In this document: positions 24,631 through 31,114 of the stretch, one piece after another
Layout of the letters: each line of letters begins with the position of its first letter
Numbering within the stretch: position 1 is the stretch's first letter
Assembly: GCF_900129855.1 (NCBI RefSeq)
Contig: NZ_LT670819.1
Span: 6,324,001-6,388,000 of the forward strand
Origin: Streptomyces sp. 3214.6
GTDB lineage: Bacteria; Actinomycetota; Actinomycetes; Streptomycetales; Streptomycetaceae
Reading direction: 5' to 3'
Length of the DNA: 64,000 bases
Notes under the pieces: model-generated
Told to the model about the DNA's origin: nothing
Seen by the model: the letters and a program-made list of their open reading frames with translations, nothing else
Databases searched by the model: none
Position numbers and translations under genes: made by a program

Positions 24631-25697
24631 GCGTCGGCGTCCTCTCGGTCGGATACGTGCAGCCAGGCCGGCGGCGCCGGCAGGTCGCCGTGGAGGGTCC
24701 TGCCCAGGACCGCGGAATCGGCGTGGGCCGTATGGGTGTCGTCCGTGCGGCGCAGGCCCGCCTGGCGGAGCAGGATGCGCATCTCCAGGTTGGCGTCGGT
24801 CGGGCGCAGGGTCACCCGGAACTCCTCGGCGCCCGCCGCACGGGCCCGCTCCATCAGCCGGAACAGGAAGGCCGCCGCCGCGCCCCGGCCGGCGACCCGG
24901 CAGGACAGCGCGAGCAGCGGGATGGACCGGACGGCGGGGGCGGTGCGGTCGACGAGGGCGGCGCCGATGATGCCGTACGCGCCGAAACGGTCCGTCATGC
25001 GGGCCGTGTACAGCTCGTGTCCCGCCGAGGCGGCCAGCTCGCGCAGCCCGTCGGGGGTGAGGCCGGAGGAGTTCAGACGGTGGGTGCGGGCGGCGAGTTC
25101 CAGGGCGCGGGGGATCTCGTCGGGCGTGGCCAAGCCGACCGTGAGGCGCATGTCGCACCAGCGCAGGAACTCCTCGCGTGAGCCCTGGAAGCGCTCGCCC
25201 TCGGCCCGGCGGGTCTCCTCGGTGCGGTAGCGGTGCACGCGCTCACGGGACTCGGGGGTGACCTCCCGGCCCTCGAACGCGGCCGCCAGCGCGGGCACGT
25301 CCTCGGGGGCGAGGGTGCGCACACCCGGCAGCAGGGCCTCGACCTCGGCGCGCTCGTAGGGGGAGTCGTCGACCAGGACCAGGGCGTCCACCGCGATACC
25401 GAGGTCCTTCGCGATCCTGCGCAGCGACTCGCTCTTGTCCTGCCAGGACACCTGTGGGGCGAGGAAGCGCGCACGCAGCTCCGGTACGGCGTCCAGCCGG
25501 TCGAGCACCGACGGCGCGCTGCGGCTCGCGATGCTGCTGAGTACGCCGTGGGCGGCCAGCGCGTCGACCGCGGCGAGCATCCCGGGGCGGGGCGTGGGCA
25601 GCTCGTCGGTGGGGGACTCGACGGCGATCTCGTCCCACAGGGTGCCGTCGAGGTCCCATACGACGCACTTGACGCGGTCGGGGTCGAAGGCGGTCAC
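24627..25697 (-). CDS. FkbH-like HAD protein with GNAT-like C-terminus
   Basis: This 356-aa HAD-IIIC/FkbH-type protein has DLDGTLW at about 15-21 (nucleophile Asp), LVDDSPYERAEVEALLPGV near 132 and a C-terminal GNAT-like domain (about 190-340, FGAYGIIGAALVD). Canonical FkbH proteins dephosphorylate 1,3-bisphosphoglycerate and attach glycerate to an ACP. Here the Gly-Gly-Val segment after DLDGTLW and the Cys-Ser-Lys-Asn segment (here Ala-Ser-Arg-Ser) are not conserved, so the substrate may differ. GTG start at 25697 overlaps the upstream stop by four bases, and the ACP follows with the same arrangement. Confidence 0.78.
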   Translation of the reverse strand: MTAFDPDRVKCVVWDLDGTLWDEIAVESPTDELPTPRPGMLAAVDALAAHGVLSSIASRSAPSVLDRLDAVPELRARFLAPQVSWQDKSESLRRIAKDLGIAVDALVLVDDSPYERAEVEALLPGVRTLAPEDVPALAAAFEGREVTPESRERVHRYRTEETRRAEGERFQGSREEFLRWCDMRLTVGLATPDEIPRALELAARTHRLNSSGLTPDGLRELAASAGHELYTARMTDRFGAYGIIGAALVDRTAPAVRSIPLLALSCRVAGRGAAAAFLFRLMERARAAGAEEFRVTLRPTDANLEMRILLRQAGLRRTDDTHTAHADSAVLGRTLHGDLPAPPAWLHVSDREDADA

Positions 25698-27526
25698 CGG
25701 TCCCCCTCGGGCAGGAACAGCTTCATGGACAGGCTCGTGGGGTCGAAGCCGAACTTGCGGTAGACCGTGCGCATCGGGACGTTGCCCACATGCACCCGGC
25801 CGACGACCTCCGTGATGCCGTTCGTCAGGCAGAACTCCAGGCCCGCGGTGAGCAGGAGTTCCGCGACGTCACTGCGGTTGTCGACCGGGGAGACGGCCAG
25901 GGAGCGGAAGTTGGCGTAGCGGTCGCCGGTCATCGCGTTCTGGTTGATGCTCACCCAGCACCAGCCGACGGGCTCCTCGCCCGGACCGTGGGCGACGATC
26001 ATGCCCTCCTTCGACTTCTCCATGGCCCGGCCCAGCCGGGACGCCCACCGCTCGGGGTCGTCGATGGCGTCCTCACCGAAGGAGACCCGGGCGATCTCGG
26101 CCTCGAACCGCCCGATGGCCGGCAGATCACGCTCGTCGGCCTGACGGATGACGTACGGCCGCGCCCGCTCGGCGAGAGCGGCCCGGTCGGCGTCGGACGG
26201 CGCGTGCCAGCCGGGGGTGCGAGGGGCGGGAGCGGCGGCGGGAGCGGCGCTGGGAGTGGGGGCGGGCGTCCTGACGGGGGCGGTGGGGGCGGGGGCCGGG
26301 GTCGAAGGCTGCTGGGCCGCCGGGGGCGTCGGTTCGTCCGCCGGGACCAGGCGGCCCGGGCGGAAGGGGCCCTTGCCGCAGTTCGGGCAGCCGTCGGCGC
26401 GCAGGGCGGCGACCGAGGTCCAGCGGGCGCCGGGGCCGACGCGCAGCCGCGCCTCGCACGCCACGCACGTGTACTCGCGCTGCCGGGTCCGCTTGTCGCC
26501 GGTGTAGAGGGGGCCGCTGAACTCGCCCTCGTGGGAGGGGGCCGTCGAGGTGGTGGTGAGGAGGTGCTGGAAGAAGCCGACCCCGCCGAGGATGCCGCTG
26601 CCCTCGTACTCGTTGAAGTTGCGGATGTAGCCGTTGGTGACCAGGCCGAGCGCCATGATCTCCCGCTGCACCTCCAGCATCTCGTCCGGGCTCTTGCCGC
26701 CGAAGGAGAAGAAGACGCTGTGCGCGGGGCCGGGCCGCAGGCCCTCCACGGCACGGGAGAGGAAGAGCCGGGCGCCCTCGGGGGTGTACGGCGGGTCGGT
26801 CATGGCCACGTCGTGCTGCTGGTGCAGTTCGGCGGGCAGCGGCAGCCGCAGGTCGTGCCGGACCGTCTCCACACGGGTGCCGAGACCGGCCGACACCTTC
26901 TGGATGTAGTGGAGGATCTCCGGCGAGATGTCCACGACGGTGACCCGCTCGACGATCGGGGCGCCCAGCACGTCGCCCACCACGGCGACGGCGAGGGAGA
27001 CGAGGTCGTCGTCGCCGATCAGCAGCAGCGAGCCGCCCGGCAGCGCGCCCGCCGTGAGCAGCGCGAGCACCCGGCGCACCTTGGTCTCGGCCGTGCAGTG
27101 CGACTGGTCGATCGCCATGTCGGCGGCGGGGCCCGCCTCCATGAGCGCCCGCAGCCGCGGCACGGCCTCGTCCAGCACGTCGGGGACGACCAGCTCGCGC
27201 CCGTCACAGGTGCGGCAGGTGGCGTCGAGGGCGAGGTCCATGCCGAGCCGGGCGACGAGGTCCCGGCCGGTCTCCGTCAGCCGGGACGGACGCTCCTTGG
27301 TGACGAGGCCCCGGCGGCGCAGCTCGTTGCCCAGGGCCGCCACGATCGGGACGGGCAGGCCGGTCGCGCGGCTGAGGTCCTTCGTGGAGGCGGGAGCGAG
27401 GCGGCGCAGGGCGCGAAGGACCGACCGCACTCCGGGCGGGCCCTCCTGGAGCCGGACGGCGTCCGCGACTTCCGTGAGCACAGAATCGGCGGTGGTACTC
27501 CGAGGGTGCCGACGCGCGTTCGTCAC
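25694..27526 (-). CDS. BpsA-type aminopropyltransferase fused to a GNAT domain
   Basis: This 610-aa protein has several parts in order. A winged-helix-like N-terminus (about 10-85) is followed by a CxxC knuckle (CRTCDG). A Rossmann domain of the branched-chain polyamine synthase (BpsA/DUF43) family follows, with GDDDLVSLA near 170 and TDPPYTPEGARLFLSRA near 243. Next come a zinc ribbon (CVAC and CPNC near 370-395), an Ala/Pro linker, and a GNAT acetyltransferase (about 455-610). BpsA enzymes add aminopropyl groups from decarboxylated SAM to polyamines. A SpeD-like gene lies head to head. GTG at 27526 has GGAG eight bases upstream. The GNAT fusion suggests acetylation of the new amine; this is inference. 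Confidence 0.8.
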   Translation of the reverse strand: MTNARRHPRSTTADSVLTEVADAVRLQEGPPGVRSVLRALRRLAPASTKDLSRATGLPVPIVAALGNELRRRGLVTKERPSRLTETGRDLVARLGMDLALDATCRTCDGRELVVPDVLDEAVPRLRALMEAGPAADMAIDQSHCTAETKVRRVLALLTAGALPGGSLLLIGDDDLVSLAVAVVGDVLGAPIVERVTVVDISPEILHYIQKVSAGLGTRVETVRHDLRLPLPAELHQQHDVAMTDPPYTPEGARLFLSRAVEGLRPGPAHSVFFSFGGKSPDEMLEVQREIMALGLVTNGYIRNFNEYEGSGILGGVGFFQHLLTTTSTAPSHEGEFSGPLYTGDKRTRQREYTCVACEARLRVGPGARWTSVAALRADGCPNCGKGPFRPGRLVPADEPTPPAAQQPSTPAPAPTAPVRTPAPTPSAAPAAAPAPRTPGWHAPSDADRAALAERARPYVIRQADERDLPAIGRFEAEIARVSFGEDAIDDPERWASRLGRAMEKSKEGMIVAHGPGEEPVGWCWVSINQNAMTGDRYANFRSLAVSPVDNRSDVAELLLTAGLEFCLTNGITEVVGRVHVGNVPMRTVYRKFGFDPTSLSMKLFLPEGDR

Positions 27527-27796
27527 AATGCTGCTCCAGGCAAGCTGATTGATGGATTCCGGGACTATCGAGTATACGGGCTGGTGGGGAGCCGTCCGGA
27601 CCCGCTCGGGCGGCCGGGAAAGAGCGGGAATTCGGATGGAATTCCAGTGCATGAAAATAAATGCCGCGATATTCGTTCCGGAAGGCTTTTCCTAAAGGGT
27701 TTGCGTGCCGCGGTGCGGCCCGGATGCTACTCTGGGCACCACCGAGCGCCTATGTGAAAGGAGACGGGGGCAGCGGTTCGCCACCCCCGGTTCCCC
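27527..27796. promoter_or_regulatory. Divergent promoter region between the BpsA operon and the SpeD-like gene
   Basis: 270 bp, AT-richer at 27630-27710. It contains two ggaattc elements (27618-27639), a ttccggaa palindrome near 27677, and the structured leader of the SpeD-like gene. Both operons probably start here. Confidence 0.5.
27757..27788 (+). promoter_or_regulatory. Distant Shine-Dalgarno with a hairpin before the SpeD-like start
   Basis: A strong AAAGGAG (27757-27763) lies 33 bases before the ATG, and a GGGGG/CCCCC stem with an inner GC pair (27766-27788) fills most of the gap. Folding would bring the site to about ten bases from the start. No other ribosome site precedes this ATG. 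Confidence 0.45.
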
Positions 27797-28177
27797 ATGA
27801 CCAACTCCGCCAACCTCGCCACCGAGGGTATAAACGTCGACGATCTGTGCTCTTATGCCGTCGACGTATGGGTGAGCGACCACAGCATCCTGACCGACGA
27901 GGAGCGCCTCCTCCAGGTGCTGCGCACGGCCGCCGAAAAGGGAAACGCCACGGTGCTCGGTGAGGCGTCGCACGTTTTCCCGAACGGCGCTGTCACCGCG
28001 ATTCTCCTGCTTTCCGCCTCGCACCTGAGCATTCACACCTGGCCCGAATTCAGCCTGGCCAACGTGGATCTGCTCGCCTACGGCCGGCTGAACGGCGAGC
28101 GCATGATGCAGAGCGTCGAACTCGGCCTGTCGCCCACGCGCATCAACGTGACGCGCATGCTGCGCGCCGTGCACTGA
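27797..28177 (+). CDS. SpeD/SpeH-like pyruvoyl S-adenosylmethionine decarboxylase homologue
   Basis: This 126-aa protein is the size of class 1b AdoMet decarboxylases (self-cleaving, pyruvoyl-dependent). The cleavage region reads ASHLSIHTWPE, with the self-processing Ser at about 75 and the His retained. The preceding Glu of the usual ESH is Ala, and the proton-donor Cys (usual FTCG) is Tyr 95 (LLAYG). It may make decarboxylated SAM for the BpsA-like enzyme, or act on another amino acid, as some SpeD homologues have become arginine or ornithine decarboxylases. ATG at 27797 lacks a close ribosome site. It is followed 32 bases on by the PPTase gene. Confidence 0.8.
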   Translation: MTNSANLATEGINVDDLCSYAVDVWVSDHSILTDEERLLQVLRTAAEKGNATVLGEASHVFPNGAVTAILLLSASHLSIHTWPEFSLANVDLLAYGRLNGERMMQSVELGLSPTRINVTRMLRAVH

Positions 28178-28209
28178 CCGTTCCCTCCGCCAGTCCCCGG
28201 GCCGGTCTC

Positions 28210-28944
28210 GTGTTCTCCGTGCAAGTCTCGTGGGCGCGTCTCGGCGACGCCCACGAGGGCCTGCTGCGGCTGCTGGACCCCCGGGAGCGCGGCCGCCACG
28301 ACGCGACCGTCCGCCCCGACGACCGGGCCCGCTTCCTGGTCGGCTGCGCCCTGAGCCGGCTGCTGCTGGGCGAACTGCTCGGCGTGGCCCCGGCGGACGT
28401 GCCCCTGCGGCGCGTGTGCCCGCGCTGCGGCGGGCCGCACGGGAAGGCCCGGCTGGACGCCGCGGACCCGCCCGCGCCCTACGACTTCTCCGTCACCCAC
28501 AGCGGTGCGGTCATCGGCGTCGCCGTGTGCCGGGGCGGGCAGGTCGGCCTGGACGTCGAGGAGGACGGCACTCCCCTCGACGTCGACAGCGCGGCGCGGG
28601 CCGCTCTCTCCGACACCGAACTGGCCGCCCTGAACGCCCTGCCCCCGGCCGAGCGGCGGCCCGCCTTCCTGCGCGTCTGGACCCGAAAGGAAGCCGTCCT
28701 GAAGGCCCTCGGCGTGGGCCTCACCGTGTCGCCGCGCGAGCTGGAGGTGTCGGCGCCCGGCCTGCCACCGGCCGTGCTCACCTGGCCCGACCGGCCGGCC
28801 GTCGTCCGGCCCGAAGCGGGCCTCGCGGACCTGGTCGTCGCCGGGAGGCATCCCGCGGCGGTGGCCGTCACGGGGGCGGGCGCGAGCCGGGTGCGCGTCG
28901 AGCAGCGCGAGCGGTCCGGCCTGGTGGCCGGGTACGGCAGCTGA
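28210..28944 (+). CDS. Sfp-type 4'-phosphopantetheinyl transferase
   Basis: This 244-aa enzyme adds the phosphopantetheine arm to carrier domains. Motifs: PYDFSVTHSG (about 95-104), VGLDVEE (about 113-119, Mg-binding acids), and WTRKEAVLKALG (about 157-168). The length and W-x-x-K-E-A motif are those of the broad-specificity Sfp class. GTG start at 28210. It is probably cotranscribed with the SpeD-like gene and should activate the ACP and both T domains of this cluster. An internal CPRCGG pair is present, as in some relatives. Confidence 0.92.
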   Translation: MFSVQVSWARLGDAHEGLLRLLDPRERGRHDATVRPDDRARFLVGCALSRLLLGELLGVAPADVPLRRVCPRCGGPHGKARLDAADPPAPYDFSVTHSGAVIGVAVCRGGQVGLDVEEDGTPLDVDSAARAALSDTELAALNALPPAERRPAFLRVWTRKEAVLKALGVGLTVSPRELEVSAPGLPPAVLTWPDRPAVVRPEAGLADLVVAGRHPAAVAVTGAGASRVRVEQRERSGLVAGYGS

Positions 28945-28973
28945 CCCGCACGACGCCTCCGCCCTCGTGCGGG
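28945..28973. terminator. Hairpin between convergent PPTase and MFS genes
   Basis: Perfect 9-bp inverted repeat (28945-28953 with 28965-28973) filling the gap between convergent operons. Confidence 0.75.
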
Positions 28974-28982
28974 CCGCCGTCC

Positions 28983-30302
28983 TCACGCCGCGGCTACGGC
29001 GCCGTCCTCGGGACCCGTCGGCATCGTGCGCAGTCTGCCCACCGGGGACAGGATGATCGGGACGAGCATCGCCGCGGAGACCACGCCCGCGATCCACAGG
29101 GCGCCGTGCAGTCCCGCCACCGCCGCCAGCAGACCGCCCACGGGACCGCCCAGCGCACCGCCGCCGTACAGGAGCATGCGCATCGCCGCCGTCATCCGGC
29201 CCATCAGGGCCTGCGGGGTGATGGTCTGACGCAGGCTCACGATGAGGACGTTCGAGACGCTGCTGCCGAAGTACTCCAGGAAGAACGAGGCGACGAACAG
29301 GATCATCAGCATCCAGCGGGGACCCGTCGCCGCCGGGATCAGCAGCGGACCCAGGAAGATGATCGAGACCGACACCTGGTAGGCACGGCCCACCGTCAGC
29401 CGGCGCACCACCATCCCGGACACCAGCGCGCCCAGCAGACCCCCCACGGCCGCCGCGCCCATGACGAAGCCGACCGCGGCCGCCGACAGGTCCTTGTCGC
29501 GCACGGCGTACAGCAGGAACAGCGACTGCACCATCGTCAGCAGGAAGTTGCAGGAGCAGCCGACGAGCCCGATCGCGCGCAGCCAGCGGTTGCCGAACAC
29601 CCAGCGCAGGCCCTCGGCGAGTTCGGCCCGCAGCGGCCGCTTCTCGCGAGGCGTCTCCGGGGCGGGCTCGGGGGTTCTGATGATCAGCAGGGAGAGCACC
29701 GACACCGCGTAGGAGAAGGCGTTGGCGGTCATCGCGAAGGGCGCCGAGAACGCGCTCACCAGCGTGCCGGCCACCCCCGGCCCGGCGATGTCCGCCGACG
29801 ACAGCGTGGCGTTGAGCTTGGTGTTGGCCTCCAGCAGACTGCGCCGGTCCTTCACCAGCACCGGGACGTACGACATCCAGCTGACGTCGAAGAGCACCGA
29901 CGCCACCCCGACGCCCAGCGCCAGCGCGTACAGCAGCGGCAGGGTCAGCAGGTCGACGTGGTAGAGGACCGGGACCAGGCCGATCAGCACCATCCGCACC
30001 AGGTTGGCGCCCAGCATCACCGGCCGCTTGCGCACCCGGTCCACCCACACGCCGAACAGCAGAGCCAGCCCCAGGAACGGCACCAGCTGCGTGAACCGCA
30101 GCAGCCCGAGCTGCTCGGCCCCCACGTCGAAGACCAGTACCGCGGTGAGCGGAAGCGCGAGGTTGGTGATCTGGGTGCCGTACAGGGAGAGCGCCTCGCC
30201 CGTCCAGAACACCATGAAGTCCCGGTGGTGCCAGAGCGAGCGGGGCGGACTGTCCGGCTCGGCCTCGGCGACCGTCTCGGCGTGGGTGCCGTGCTCCGTC
30301 AT
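28983..30302 (-). CDS. Major facilitator superfamily exporter
   Basis: This 439-aa protein has about 12 membrane helices and looks like the EntS/macrolide-efflux MFS type (LWHHRDFMVFWTGEALSLYGTQITNLALPL at the first helix, GVWVDRVRKRPVML at the 2-3 loop). It is the last gene of the main NRPS operon; ATG at 30302 overlaps the thioesterase stop codon. Likely exports the product or provides self-resistance. Confidence 0.88.
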   Translation of the reverse strand: MTEHGTHAETVAEAEPDSPPRSLWHHRDFMVFWTGEALSLYGTQITNLALPLTAVLVFDVGAEQLGLLRFTQLVPFLGLALLFGVWVDRVRKRPVMLGANLVRMVLIGLVPVLYHVDLLTLPLLYALALGVGVASVLFDVSWMSYVPVLVKDRRSLLEANTKLNATLSSADIAGPGVAGTLVSAFSAPFAMTANAFSYAVSVLSLLIIRTPEPAPETPREKRPLRAELAEGLRWVFGNRWLRAIGLVGCSCNFLLTMVQSLFLLYAVRDKDLSAAAVGFVMGAAAVGGLLGALVSGMVVRRLTVGRAYQVSVSIIFLGPLLIPAATGPRWMLMILFVASFFLEYFGSSVSNVLIVSLRQTITPQALMGRMTAAMRMLLYGGGALGGPVGGLLAAVAGLHGALWIAGVVSAAMLVPIILSPVGRLRTMPTGPEDGAVAAA

Positions 30303-31114
30303 TCTGGCGTCGCCTCTCGTAGGGCCTGGTCGACGATGGCGCTGATGGCGGTCAGCCCGGGCTCCTGCCACACGGAGTGGTGGTCGCCGGGCACGGTGTG
30401 CTCGGTCAGCCTGCTCAGCCTGGGACGCCAGTCGAGCAGTCGCTCCTGAGACTCCGCGGCCTTGATCAGGATCGCGGGCCCGTCGTGGACCGACGCCACC
30501 GAATGCTGCCGCAGGGCCACGACATGCGTGCGGAAGAGGGCGTAGCGCTCCAGCAGGAACTCCGCGTCGAACTCCTCGGGCACGACCCCGTCGCGCTCCA
30601 CCACCTCGAAGATCTCGGCCGGCTCCGCCCCCGGCCGCATGCCTGCCAGGGCGGTGTCGACGCCGGGCGCCCGGTCCCGGGTCACGCCGAGGAAGTCGTA
30701 CAGGAAGTAGCGGGCGAGCTGGTCCTCGGGCGGCACCTGTTGGGTGCCGGGCAGTGCCGCGTCGACCATGACGAGCACGGGCACCTCTTCGCCCGCGGCG
30801 GCCAGCAGTCGCGCCATCTCGTAGGCGACGACCCCGCCGAGCGACCAGCCGAGCAGCAGGTACGGGCCGTGCGGGCGGGCCGCTCGCAGGGCGGCCGTGT
30901 GCAGCTCGGCCAGCTCCTGGATGGAGCGGGCGGGTTCGGAGACGCCGTCGAAGCCGGGTGCCTCGAAGCCGAACACGGGGCGTTCGGGGTCCAGTTGATG
31001 GGTCAGGCCCGCATAGCAGTAGGGCGAGCCGGAGACCGGATGGACGCAGTACAGAGGGGGCAGGCCACCCGCCGCGCGGAGGGGGACGATGCTGTTGACG
31101 GAGAGTTCGGTCAC
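30299..31114 (-). CDS. Stand-alone thioesterase
   Basis: This 271-aa alpha/beta hydrolase has the catalytic Ser in GWSLGG (Ser about 91), an Asp after VLVMVDA, and the His in PGDHHSVW near the end. Its sequence resembles NRPS C-terminal (type I) thioesterase domains more than the type II editing enzymes (for example PLYCVHPVSGSPYCYAGL). Neither NRPS here ends in a TE, so this enzyme is the best candidate for product release. GTG at 31114 overlaps the A-T NRPS stop by four bases. Confidence 0.85.
   Translation of the reverse strand: MTELSVNSIVPLRAAGGLPPLYCVHPVSGSPYCYAGLTHQLDPERPVFGFEAPGFDGVSEPARSIQELAELHTAALRAARPHGPYLLLGWSLGGVVAYEMARLLAAAGEEVPVLVMVDAALPGTQQVPPEDQLARYFLYDFLGVTRDRAPGVDTALAGMRPGAEPAEIFEVVERDGVVPEEFDAEFLLERYALFRTHVVALRQHSVASVHDGPAILIKAAESQERLLDWRPRLSRLTEHTVPGDHHSVWQEPGLTAISAIVDQALREATPE

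Noticed and set aside
27797-28177. Housekeeping S-adenosylmethionine decarboxylase for general spermidine synthesis
   Set aside because: Key residues are changed and it is linked to NRPS and PPTase genes rather than a spermidine synthase gene.
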